From positions 15,650,992 to 15,714,991 of the forward strand of contig NC_133897.1 of NCBI RefSeq assembly GCF_964199755.1: a DNA stretch of 64,000 bases, written 5' to 3'. A program made the position numbers and the translations under genes. This DNA comes from Larus michahellis (Eukaryota; Chordata; Aves; Charadriiformes; Laridae). The notes below the pieces were generated by a model. That model had not been told where the DNA came from. It searched no databases and saw nothing but the letters and a program-made list of their open reading frames with translations. Below, piece by piece: positions 1 through 12,700 of this stretch (positions are counted from its first letter, which is position 1; each line of letters opens with the position of its first letter).

Positions 1-3000
1 TAGACTTTCTATAGTTAACTAGGAAATGCATCAAGGAGTGGTAATAAGTTTTCCTTATGTGGATTTTGCTGAGAGTGAATAAAGGGCAATAAACAATGAA
101 GGGCACTAAGCACTTCTTCCATATTTATGGTGTTTTGTCCCACTACACTAAGATCTAGATTTTTTTAAAAATGGATTTATGTCTTCAAGAAGTGGATTTT
201 TTTAACTGATCGTAATATGGTGCCATAAGTTCTTGTCTAAACTGGTAGTTTGGAGTTGTATATGCATGTTAGGAGACAGCACAGGTGCTTATAGTGTCAC
301 TAAGTGTAGTAAACAGGAGACACAGCATAGATTTTGACTGGAGTGACTTTTAATCTATTTCAGTGTGAAACGTTTCTGTGCTTTATAAAAAGTAATTCAT
401 TACTTCTTATGACAAAAAAAATAGAATAGAGGAATATTTTATGACACAACAGAAAAAATATTGCCTGAACATTGAATCATCAGATCCTTTCTCCAGAAAA
501 CAAACTAACAGTGACACCAAAGCTTCTGGAAACAAATGTGTTTTATCTTGTAACTTGTGTATGAGTCAAAAGATTTTAAGCTTGTTTCTTCATAAAAGGG
601 TTAATAAAAGCTTTATTTAAATATAGATTGCAGTAGCAAAATTTTAAGACTGAGTTTGAAAAAGCCTTAACAAATTTATTTTCAGAATTACTTCATAGAT
701 GAAACAAAAACTTTACTGCTCTAGCCCAAACGTGTAAGGTTTTAGCATTACCTTATCTCTGAATTTTTGCATACCTAAAACATCAAAAGTAGTATTTTGT
801 TTTTTAGATAAGCATGCTGCTGAGTTGAGACATGTTTAGTGAGTTAAAAACATTCATATATTTCAGCACGGTTGGCATCCCCAGACAATGTCTTTCATAA
901 TTATACACAAACTCAGTCTTTTCAGTGCCTCTTGGGAAACATGGCTGTAGCTGGGAAACATTTTGAATTCTACTTTGTAACTCACACCTTCCCCCTAAGG
1001 AAAAAAGTGGTGCAAAGATTCATCCCTGTGTAGCTGGGTTAGGTCACTGAAGTCATCGCTGGCACACAGTGGTGCAGCGTATAGTGTAGTGCTACAGCCT
1101 GGCAGCTCAATACATCTGGCAAGTGTCATTTCACAATACAAAGTGCTGTGTTAACAGGAGGGGCAAATCATGAAAAGAGAAGACGTCCAAAAATGCCTTG
1201 TTCTTTTAATTGTTCACTAAAAGGAACTGGTATAATTGTACAGATTTTTGTATTTATTATAACCCTGTTAACATGTATGACCTGCTAGTTTATTGGGAGC
1301 CGAACAGCTGAGTCTGGAAACCTAATGATTTCATACATCTCATGCATTTCTAATACCAAAATGCATTTTACCTCTAGTACTGAGTGTTATAGATAATTCC
1401 TATGCCAATTGAAAATGTTATTTCTATGATGTTTTAATTTGTCTTCAGATTGATTATCGTACTCTAGGAAAGAAAAACGTGTACCTCTATTTCAGTGTGT
1501 TCATACATACAGGGCTGCTGGAGCTATGAAAGGTACTTAAATCACCACAACATGAGAAAACAGTTTTCAAAACAGGGAGTATCGTTACTTTTTAAGAAAT
1601 TTTTCAGTAAGTACATCACTTTTCCAAATAAGGAGCAGAGTACAGAAATTGGTCAAAGGATAAATACATTTTGTAAGCTGATATCTTTCATCTGTTTAGA
1701 AGGCCATTTCTTATCCTTAAAAAATTTTAGTTTTTTAAGGATAATTTTAAAAGCAAATCTTACAACATAGTATTGATTCTTGAGCAGAATAAATTATTTG
1801 TACTCTAGAGCAAATATGTTAGAACTGTCTATGCTTTACAAATACGCTAAGTATGTAGAGTTAATTAATCTAAGGTATTACAATCTATGAAAATACATTC
1901 TCCAGAAACAGTTGTTCTTGCACTGAGTGTTTTCTCATATTACAAATTTGAAGTTATCCTTACTTGCTTATGGTAAATTGTGCTGTGCTTCCTAGCTGAT
2001 AACAACAGAGTTTTTGCAAGTTTCCAGGCAAAAGAAGAGGAAAGGCCAAAACATTGTTTGGGTATAATAATTTTAAAACAATGCAAGACTCTGCTAAATG
2101 CAAGTGTGTGTGTGTGGATTTAAAGAGGGAAGGTGAGCAAATATGATAGTATCTGGACATGTTAGCTTGGATGTGCGTTTCATGTTGTCTCTCGGTTCTG
2201 TGGAATTTGCAATTGTATCAATAAGGAAAGAAAATTAAAACCAGCAAAAGGAATGAGGAAGATGAGGGGGCTGGTCAGTTGGCCTCCATTTTAGAAGTGT
2301 TGGAGTTGTATTTTTGCATTCTTTATCTTTGAATGGTTTAAACATGCATATATTAATGACAGGATTACTGTTGAGTTCAGTATTGATGATTACCTGTCGA
2401 GTGTTTGAGGAAGAAGTGTGCTGGAGTATTCAAAGCAGCAGTGCATTTGTCATAGCCACGTGTTGGTGCTGCTCCCATCAGCTGTCCCAGGAAGCAGCAG
2501 GAAGACTTGAAAGCTCCCTTAATCTCCCCAGTGAGTCCAGTCCTGCACGTGTAGCTGAGAAGTCAAGGACTCTCCTATGCCCGAGAAGTATTATGAAGCA
2601 AGTCAAAAGGTATTGTTAGTAGCTTCTAAAACAGTTCTAGTAGTTTAGGGAATTACTTCCTCTATTAATTTCTACACCCTCTCTGGGACCCTTGTGACTG
2701 AAAGCTGTCAACGTGATTTAAGCAGAACTGAAAAGCCCTCTTGGTTGGTTGCTTTGACTGGAGCCCTGAACAGCTTGCATTAACACTGTCATAAGTTCCT
2801 CCTGCTCAGCTGGGGAAGGTAATAGGTGTGTGCATTACTAGTCTATTACAATATCAAGTAAAAACTTCGTACTTGAGACACTGATGGAGCTTGCTGTATA
2901 TGAACTCTTTCTAAAGCTTCTGGACTAGCCAGAAATCTCCTCTGGTCTTTTATACTGAGGAGGGCTGTACTAACTTTATGTGTCCTTCCATCCGCTCTTC

Positions 3001-4510
3001 CACTGAGATAAATAAAATACAGTGGTGTTTCTATAAATACTGCTCTCCTAATCTTCCCTGATGTGGTGTTACATACCAGGAACAGAAAATCATGTATTTT
3101 GGGACTACAGAAAGTAAAATAGGATGGATGAAACACTTCCCAATGTCTGTATAGCCGAGTCAGTCTGACTCTTATCCAGCCCAGTGTTTGGTATATTACT
3201 GTTTACAGCAGCAATGGATACATAAGGAGATAGATAGGCATGTTTTCATCTGAAAGTGGCCTTGTTCTTAGCATAGTCATTGTTTGGTAAGCACTGTAGT
3301 TATCACCTTTTGGTGGAAGCTGGTGGTTCTGATGTATGTCAGACTTTTTTCCAGGAGCTGTGCATGGTAGCACTGCAGTTGCCAACAGTTATTAAAGAAG
3401 AGTGGTTTGAGGACAGTTTTGAAACTTGACAGGTCATCGTTGCCTGTCTTTTAGTGTTGGTTATATCATCTGTAACTTACTAGGTATATAGGATAAAAAG
3501 TGTGACACTTCTTGGGTAGTTTTTCACATTGTATTGAACAATTTCAGTTTCATAAGATGTGCTTGATCTGTTTTAAAAACCCTACGCATGTGTCCATTTT
3601 CCTTTCGTCTTTCCAGCCACCAGCTTCATGGTCATTGGGACTTGAGTTTGAGAGATTAAAAAAGAATCTGAAACTCCTGAAACTCTTACCTGCTTCCCAG
3701 GGCTTTTTGTGTATTTTTTCATTGCAATATTGAAAGGACTAAAAAACATTTATTGGGACAAGGGACCTGTAGCTTAGTCATGAAGGTGTTCCTGTGGGAG
3801 CTGGGGCCGGGGGTTGCAGGCAGTGGGGGTGGTACACTGAAGATGAGCCATCTGCTTCTCGGGGCAGAAGGAAAGCAGCGGTGGCCAGAATTGTGTATGC
3901 AAAATTCAGCCACTGTGTTTGTTGATGTCCATAATAAACTCTAATGATAGCTAGTAATTTAGTTACCGGTAATGAATTAGTATGTGAACATTTAAGTTTA
4001 GGGGCCACCTCACCATCTGGGGACTCAGACTTGGAAATCAGGCTTTCAGAACTGCCTTTTTGGATGTGAACGTACGTTCTGCCTGACTGCCATCTGAAGT
4101 CAGGAAAATGAGTCATGTGAATCTCACCTGTAACCTCGTCTCAGTGATTCCAGGTGAAATTCTCTCTCCCTTCCCCACAGTGGGTTTCTGCTGCCACATG
4201 TTTTAGTGTACCGGTAATGGTGTATCTAAGCTTTACTGTAGCCACAAATGGAAGGGAATAGACGTACACCCACAAAGCATGCGCTGCTTAAAACCTGAGT
4301 CATGGCTGTGAATCAGAGATATACCCGTTGCAGCTGGTGAAAGCGATTTGGGAGGATGTAACATTCCTGTTGAGAGCAACAGTAGTCGTCTCATTTTGGG
4401 CTAAGAGAACCTTCCATCTGCGTGAAAGGAGACTCTAGCCTTAAGAAACCCTCTATCCATTAAGAAGACACCACAAATTAATCCTGGCATCCATATTTAT
4501 TTTTTTTTTA
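1..4510. other. Intergenic DNA, no gene seen
   Basis: AT-rich unique-looking sequence. The open frames are under about 112 codons, carry no recognisable domains and overlap each other on both strands. I see no splice-bracketed exon that I would defend. It could include the far 3' flank of a neighbouring gene. Confidence 0.6.
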
Positions 4511-4612
4511 GGGATATGGTTTAGTGGTGGTTTTTGTCAGAGTTCGGTTGTTGGTTTGACTCTATGATCTGAAAGGTCCCTTCCAACCTAGACAATTCTA
4601 TGATTCTATGAT
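4511..4612 (+). mobile_element. CR1 3' end fragment
   Basis: This is about 100 bases of CR1 3' UTR, with the diagnostic stretch GGTCCCTTCCAACCTAGACA followed by two ATTCTATGATT-type terminal repeats. It has no coding sequence. It is severely 5' truncated. Confidence 0.92.
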
Positions 4613-4956
4613 TTTTGAGTAAAATAATCAAGAAATTACCCTATCTGCTCCTCAGCCCTCTTTCCTCAAGGCAGTAGCCTTGACTGTTTTGGATGCCCTA
4701 CCTCTTTCAGAGTGCTGGGCATTTAATTTTTAAAAATGTGTATTTTAAAAGACATGTATATCGTTTGACAGGAAGAGAAACGGAGCTTGTGTCACTGAGT
4801 GAGGCTGGTATTAGCTTAGTGGGAAGGGGCAAGTGGGGACGTGTATTCAGGTCCCGAGCGACAGCCTGGCAGCTGGGGCAGAAGAGTGTGGGGTTTTGCA
4901 TGTGGACTGACAGACCCTCTTTACTCTTTCCCACACCCAGGCACAGCCTTTGAAAT

Positions 4957-5005
4957 GCAGAGCTGGAATATCTGCTTGCTGACAGGCAGAGCTGGAATAT
5001 CTGCT
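4957..5005 (+). repeat. 29-bp tandem duplication
   Basis: A 20-base block starting GCAGAGCTGGAATATC occurs at 4957-4976 and again without change at 4986-5005, giving a 29-base period and 1.7 copies. The identity suggests a recent duplication. Confidence 0.85.
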
Positions 5006-5307
5006 CCTTCCCTTCCTGCTGCAGCTCCCGTCGAGCGTAAGGGCTCCGTGTCTGGACAAGCCTTGCTTTGCCAACCGGTTCCTAGGGGAAGGCAGCGCCG
5101 TCACCCGCTCGCAGGGGAGGAAGTGTTGGGTGCGAAGAAGGTGCGCTGCATCTAACTACCCATAAAGATGCCAAGAAGCATGGGATAAAGTTCTTAATAG
5201 TGTGTTATCTGAAGTGGCTCAGGAAGCTGTAGGTTATGTGGGTCGTATGCAGTGACAAAGATGAAAATAGGTAAAATAGCTGCTTTATGCACAGATTTGC
5301 TTTTTCC

Positions 5308-5325
5308 TTTTTTTTTTTTTTTTTT
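5308..5325. repeat. Poly-T run (18)
   Basis: Eighteen T residues stand in a row. The flanks show no retrocopied gene I recognise. Confidence 0.9.
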
Positions 5326-8300
5326 GCCGGTTTGCAAGTCCTTTAGTAACATAACATACATACCGACTTTGGAAAAGCAGATCTTTAAGAAGTTTATTTT
5401 GGAGGGTTTTGTGTGAGATGTTTAGTTCACACTTCTTGCTGATGCAGACTCTGGGCTTTGCATCTTCCAGAATTTCCTTCCAGGCTCTCTAAAACGGCCA
5501 TGATGCCGTTCCACACCTGAGACGAGGGTTGGTTGGCTGAGCTCCAGGCACCAGAAAGTTGTTTCTCTTTGCAGGGGCTGTTCTTGCTGTGTACACACCT
5601 TCTTGCTGCGTTGAGCTCTTCTTTCTTGCCATACCCCTTTAGGCTTTGTTGTCTAGCTAGTGTGTTTTGTATATGGCAATCATATATAGTGCCTTAAAAC
5701 TTATTTTTTTAAATCCCTGCTTATGAAGGTACGTCACAAGTTTCTACCTCTCTGTGTGCTTCTGTAAGAAGGTGTTTGGCCCAGGCTTCCTTGGAATGTG
5801 ATTTTATTACTGTCATACTCATGAGAGCTCTGGGATACTTACACCAAATTTTCTTCAGGGGTTTGGCATCGGTCATGGCTGGTTTTAAGACCAATTATAA
5901 AACTAAAAATCACATTAAATCCTGTCCATGTAGACTAGAGTTTAGATAACACTCTTGCAGAGCACGGCAAACCATCCATTAGTGCTTCATGTCCTAGAGA
6001 GTAGGATTTTGAAATAACTTTTTGTTGTCCTTAGAAATCCTTTGGGGGTTTATTTTGTTGATTTTTTTTGTGTGTAAAATGCTTGTGAAAACCTTCACTT
6101 AGCTACAGATTAGTCAGAGTATGGACAACATAAACACAAACTTTTTTTACAGCCATCATCTGTAGTGATGGAGGAAGCAACTGTGATAGGACGTCATTGT
6201 ATTCATCCTCTGCTGGAGGCTACGGAAACTCTCAGAGATTTTAGAGGAGTTATGTTCAATAACAACTGCTCTAAAATCACTGTTTGTAGAAGTTGCAGCA
6301 TGGAATGGAGAGATCCTTCCACTGTTGTGGTTTCACACAATGGGATTGTTAATTTCTTTACTCAACAGAATCATTGGCTGATTGGGAAAATTTGGGGAAG
6401 ATGTCAGAAAGCTGTCAAAAATGCCTGGGGCCATTGCCATCAGCAGGTGTTTCTCATCTTCCCTGAAGCCACTTGTACAATGTGATTCCCCTGCCAGCTC
6501 TGCAGCAGCATTACTCTCGTGATTTAATTGTGTCTGTGTGGAAACGTGGGTGCTTTCCTTAAAATGTATTGTTATAGCAGAATCTCTGCTGTTCACAGAG
6601 ACTTTCCAGCCCTAGCGGCTGTGAAGAGAGCGGTGTGACAGTACGTTCTGCTGAAAAGGTCAGATATTAGGAAGACAAATATGAAGAAATTAAGGTGTAT
6701 TGCCTCTCCTTTGTTAGTATGAAGGTATTTGGGGTGCATGAGCCTGTTCCTACAGCAGAGGTAGCGGTGGCTGCCAAGCCGGACAGTGCTGGCCGTTCCC
6801 TCCCTGCCCTTGCCAGCTCCTCCCTGGCTCCTTCCTGCGAGGCAGCCAGGACTCAGCTGGTCCCAAGGCCAGTGTCCCACAGCAGCAGCAGCCACCTCTT
6901 CTTAACAATATGTTTTAGGAGAAGAAATACTCTCCACGGTGGAGTCAGTATTTAGCACGGTGGGCTATCTGTGGGGTCCAGCAAGAACAGGAGAGATTAG
7001 AGGGCACCGGATGTAAAGAAACGGAATGAAACTTACGTGCACACGCTTGGGAAGAGAGGGTCCAGCTGGTGCCATGCTCTTGTGATGTTGGGGGTGGGAT
7101 TGAAAGTCAGGACCCTGCTGGGATGCGTTTCTGCCGAGACAGCTGCAACCTTTTAGCAAATTTGGTTGGGAGGGTAAAAAGGGCACAATGCTCTGCATCT
7201 CATTCAAATGCCTTCTCTGAGTGAGAATTCCACGCCTTGCAGAAAAATGGACCTTTCTTTTCCACTAGAATCCTTCTGGGTGGAGATGACTGTTGTCCTC
7301 ATAGGAGGAGGAGGCGTGGGGAGCACTGCAGTTTTTGAAAGGTATTGATCATTCTCTTGCCAAGACAAAGAGGGAGAGAGAAGGACTGAGAAACAAGATG
7401 GGCGTGAAGCTGTTCATAGCCAAATCACTGCTACAGTAGAAGGGCTCTAGAAAGGTGGGGAAAGGTACGGTTTTGGGGGTTTAAGGGTGTATGAAATAGA
7501 GGAACAGACAGAGGCAGAGCTAGCAGTACAGAAATGCTTGCTGTGTTTCGATGTGTGGTGCACCAATTTTGCCTAGGGTGGGAGAAAAGCCTGACCTACA
7601 GTTCTTCAGCTGGGCGGTTTGTAAGCACAAGTACAGGTAACAAATGAGAAATTTCATGTTTTATTCCCTGTAATTTACTACTCTCTTAATATCCTCTCTC
7701 CTTGAGTTCCCATCAGCTGCTTCCTCAACCCCAAACCCGTCTTCCCTTGAGTTTTGTGTGGAGTTTCTTATGGTATGAGTTTTTAAAGCCTTGTTGAAAA
7801 CAAAGAGCTCCTCAGTTGAGTTGTCTGCATGTGAGTGAAACGTGGAGTCTAAGCTTGATTTGGAGAAGACGCCAGAAATAGTGAAAGTGATGAGAGTTCC
7901 AGGTGCAGATACCAAACTTTCTTTCCGAACTTGCTGAAATGGGTTAGCAGTGCTGCGAGTCCTGAATGGGCAGGAGAGGATGGGAGCAGCCCCGAAGCAG
8001 GAACAGACCGGGAATGGAGCCAGGGAATCTATACCTGTCTTACCATTTGAAATGAGCTGTAATTAATCATCGTGGGCGGAGGAAGCTGTGACAGTAGAAA
8101 ATAGATATAATAAATCCTGTCATGAGGAGGCCGGTGCTGCACTGCTTAATGCCTCCTTATTGTTTTGAGGTTCCTGTCTGAAAGCTGTTTGCTTTTTCTT
8201 TAATGTCTTTATGGGTTTGGGGTTTTATTCCTATTTTTGTGTCAGAAGCAAATATTAAGAAAGAAATTTTAGATGTCTGGGATCTAGTCATCTGGTTGGA

Positions 8301-9209
8301 ATACACAGGATAACCTTGCGGTGAGAAAATGTAAAGATTTTAATAATTTGTGTTACAGAATACTTGTTTTCATAAATTCATCTGCATTTTCCACACACTA
8401 GGTGAAGTAGCTTTCAGCATTTTGAATGTCAGCATGGTAGAGCACATTTACCAATTTCTGCACAAAATCAACTTAGTTACAGGATTCCTGCTTGTATGAA
8501 GGAGAGATTGAATCCAGTGGGGCTAGGCAATGTGCCTCTTTGGTGGCATCGCGAGCCTTCTGTGTGTAAAGTTCAGGTAGAACATCAGCTATATATTTTG
8601 CAAACTTGTTTTGTTTTTGCTAAGGGAAGGAAATATAATTTTAATGCTGCCTGATCATATCTGAGTTCGTAGAACATTAATCCTTGAGATCTGAAGTAGA
8701 AAATAAGAGTTACAACTTTTTAAATTAAATAGAATAGAAAATTCACTTAGTGAAGATGCCTGTTTTTCAAACGTAATAAAAAAATAATCTGTTACTTCAA
8801 AACATTCAGGACCGTACTCCTACTAGAGTAAAGTTCAGATATTTCCAAGAAGTTCTGGAGTTGCCAGTGGCCAGTGAATTAGCCATTTTTTTTAGGTAAC
8901 AGTAATTATTGTGTCAGAACAGTTATTAGTTACAAGTTTTGACTGTGGATTGCACTTTCCTTTAAGGTTTACTTATTTCTACTTGGATTTTGTACTTTTT
9001 TCACCTTTATTGTGCATGAATGAGATGTGAAATCTGGAGTCTGTGTTCTGATTGAGTCAGGTCAAAACCGCACGTGTTCGTTTTCCTTCCCTGAAAAGTA
9101 GTTTATAAAAACAAGATATGCCCTCAGCATGATGCAGTAAACTTAGTAGGACATACTTTATACCCATCCTATGAAAGCTAGTGTACTGTGCTGGTGGGAA
9201 TTTAAGATA

Positions 9210-9543
9210 CATAGAATCACATAATTGTTTTGAAGAGACCTTTAAGATCATCAAGTCCAGCCATTAACCTGGTACTGCCAAGTTACCACTAAACCATGTC
9301 GCTCAGCACCACGTCTTTTAAGTACCTCCAGCGATGGGGTTTCAACCACTTCCCTGGGCAGCCTGTTCCAATGCGTGACAACCCTTTCAGTGAAGAAGTT
9401 TTTCCTAATATCCAGTGTAAACCTCCCTTTGTGTAACTTGAGGCCGTTTCCTCTTGTCCTATTCCCTGTTACTTGGGAGAGGAGACCGACCACCACCACG
9501 CCAACACCTCCTTTCAGGTAGCTGTAGAGAGCGATAAGGTCTC
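9210..9543 (-). mobile_element. CR1 fragment (ORF2 C-terminus and 3' UTR)
   Basis: The minus strand encodes recognisable CR1 ORF2 tail residues ([22 protein letters not shown] and [19 protein letters not shown]) followed by the 3' UTR and a degraded terminal repeat near 9210. It is 5' truncated at the conserved LYSYLKGG region. It resembles the copy at 28088-28517 and probably belongs to the same subfamily. Confidence 0.93.
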
Positions 9544-9680
9544 CATGAGTACAGAAGTAGAAGTGAGAAGGGCCCTGGTTTTGTGGGCTGGTCACTCATG
9601 TAGAAGTGTGGAGGCCTGAATGCACGCTTTAGCTCCCAGGTGATATCTTTTGCTCCACTTGAAACAGTCCTTGAAGAAAT

Positions 9681-9775
9681 CATAGAATCATTTACATTGG
9701 AAAAGACCTTTAAGATCACTGAGTCCAACTGTAAACCAAACACTGCCAAGTCCACCGCTAAACCTTGTCCCTAAA
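9681..9775 (-). mobile_element. CR1 3' UTR fragment
   Basis: This short minus-strand CR1 tail starts with CATAGAATCA and has the GACCTTTAAGATCA and CTGCCAAGTCCACCGCTAAA motifs. It has its own 3' terminus, so it is a separate insertion from the copy ending at 9210 and not a piece of it. Confidence 0.85.
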
Positions 9776-12700
9776 ACCCAGGAACATGTGGAACTAAGCA
9801 ATTTTGGGTACGCGCTGTGGTGGGCAGTGCTGTGGATCTGGAGAAATGTGGAGACGCATCTGGGAGCAGAAGCCAAGACTTGCCCCTGGTGGCCAAGAAA
9901 TGGGAGTGTGCTTCACTCTGGCTGGGTGGAGTCCCGAATTTCTTTGTGCTCTGCAGCATGGCTTCAGTAGCAGGAGTGGGGAGGCCTCACTCCCTGATGA
10001 ACCTTTATCCAGGTGCCCCTAAAAGGCTGCTTCGAATTACCTCGGGCTGAGCGTAGGGAAGTGAACCTGGGTCTTCTCCTTCCTGGGTGTATGTTCTAAC
10101 CAGCAGGCTATTAAGTAAAAGGCGTAGGTGAGAAGGTTGCTGGCTTCCTCTGGCTCTATTTTAAAAGGAAGTGTCTGCCATCAGTGCATTTTGTAGGGCG
10201 CCTAGTCTTGGGTGCTCTGAAAATACCTTTCTGACTGAGCCCCTTGGGGGACTCAAGCAGATTCTGGAGCCTGCTCGGGCTGCAGCGCTGAGCTGTTTGG
10301 CCCTGCTGAGGCAGTTCTGGGCACGCACAGGGGTGAGACACCACCTATCTGGAACATCTGAAAATCAAAAAAATTGAGGTGCCCCTGCATATGAACTTTC
10401 AGGATCACAATTTTTGTTACTATTGGATTTAGCTTGATTATATGGCATGATATTTTAATTCTGAAGAAAACTTGGCCTAATAAAGTCAATCCCCATCTCT
10501 GTGAGAAGCAGAGATTTATTTTTTTTTTTTTCTTGATAACATGCTGGAAAGGTCTTTAACAAATTTTCATGGGCAACTTCCACGGTTGGATTAGTGCCCT
10601 CATTCAATCAGAGTGTGCAAAATACAAACCCTTGGCAGAGCTAAACTACAAAGTGGAGGAGATTTTGAAAATGCTAGAGTGAAAGCACCAAGGGAAAAAT
10701 ATCTGAAATCCTCTTATATGATTATTAAAACAAAAACACACACACGAAACCAGCAAAGTCTTAGGCTGGGGTGACAGAGGGAACTGGCAAGAGAACAGCC
10801 TGTTCTAGTTGGGTGCTTTGTTTGATATTAGTTGGAAGCTGTAACAAAGCAAGTATTTCAGGTCTCCTTGTAGGTCTCTGGGCGTGAGCTGGCCGTGAGT
10901 TCATTGGCCACGTTCTCCTTCCACAGCATGGCTGATCCCAGCTACCTGGCAGCTCCCTGCACTCCTCTAGTCCCACGTTTTCTCTTTTCTCCGTTCAGGT
11001 TCTTAAGAAACTTCACACTTGTCTCTTCTTCCCAACCCTCATCCACTGAACTTCTCATCCTTTCCACCCAAATACAATTTTTCATGTACAATTGCACCCA
11101 TGTCTGCCCTGCGGATTCCCCTGAATTAACGTACCCTTTGGTGCACCTTGTTTGCTTGCACTGGCCTTCGGTGCATGCGGTTAGCGCTACCAAGAGACAA
11201 TGGTACGTGCATCTTCACTACAGTCTAGTCTACGCTAGCGTTAATGCAAACTTTTAGAAATAGATGAAAAAGTCTTCAGGAGAGCAGCCTTACCTTCTGG
11301 CTTCTTTCTTCAGCAGCTGTTCAGTGGCACCTGCATCCCTCTTCAGCAAAAATGATAACATTAATAACAGTAGGTTCCCCAGTAGGAGACTATGTTGCTG
11401 AAGTGATATGAAGCTGTCTGAGAATCCATGGTTGGACAGCATGGTTTATATTTCAGGCTGTTCCAATTAATGTTAATTTCCTTTCCACTGCCATGTATGG
11501 AACCTTACAGGTGAGGAATTACTTTAATTATGGGTAAATTGCATCTAGTTCATGGGGCTGAGGCCGGTGGTTATACTCAGAAGACATAATGAAATAAACA
11601 TGCATAAAATTGCATGAGAAAATGAAAACTTCTGAGAGGAGCTAAAGGGAAAGTAAGAGAATGAAGCTGAATGGCAGACTGAGTACCATTAGATTTGCCA
11701 GGCCAGGCTCATAGGCATTCCCTTTCCCAAAAGGAAACACGTAAGATGAGAGAATTTGACCTACAGGCTTTAATACAAAAACTTATTAGGCAAATCACAA
11801 AGATTTGATAAGAAAAATGTAAAAGATGCTGTAAGATGAATGACTGTGCTCTGCCAGGTGCCTGCTGGTGGCAACTCCTGAATGCCTTCACTCCTCAGGA
11901 TGTTTCCATTTGCAGAAAGAAGCCGTGGTGGCTGCACTAGCAGCTGGAGAAGGTGTCAGTGAGTCAGGCTTGGCCTCTAGTATCGCCTGCCAACATGCGG
12001 GGGAAAAAAAGACATAAAACCCCTGAACCCATCGTGTTTCTGGAAGTACGTAACATTGAGGTGAGCAGAAGCTCTCTCCCTGGTGTGGCTGCTGGTGGGA
12101 TTTCCTCCCAGTGGAGCAGCCTTGGCTGGAAGGTCTCCTCCCTCAGGCCGCGGCCCGGCTCTGCTGCCGTAACGCAAGAGGTTGGCACCTGAGCAACCTG
12201 ATAGAAGAGCTGTGGGACTGTAGATGACCTCTTCGAGTGTGTGCTGCTTTCAAGGGATACACTTTGAGTTAAAAATAGTTGAAGGGTGAATATAAGCAAG
12301 CAGGGAGACAATCTAGGGGCATAAAAAAGATACAGTAAGGGATGGCTGGGTGGACCTAAAGGAACTTCAAGCTGAATATGAGGAGAACCTTCCTTACCAC
12401 GGTTTCCAACAAACTATCCAACAGCATCCCAGTGTTTTCAGAGACTTAAAACTAGAATGTAATATATGATAAAAAGTACAACTCAAAGCAGCTTTTGGCA
12501 AGTGTAGAGTTCAGTGAACTAGATGACTTTTACCGCTTATAATTTCTTTTGACTGAGATGTTGGAGGAGAACATCCACAGAGCTCTGAGGAGCTTTGTTC
12601 TTTGTCCTTTACAGAAGTTAAATACAACAAGATAAAAAAGAAATTAGATTATTTGTTTTAAATAAAATTACACTTGTTTCTGTCTCTCTCTAAATGAGCT

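Larger units (their letters stand above)
4613..9209. other. Intergenic DNA, no gene seen
   Basis: Holds a 29-bp tandem duplication and a poly-T run (listed separately). The rest is non-coding. The stretch around 8050-8160 has TAATTA-type homeodomain cores and could be a conserved element, but I cannot test this without an alignment. Confidence 0.55.
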
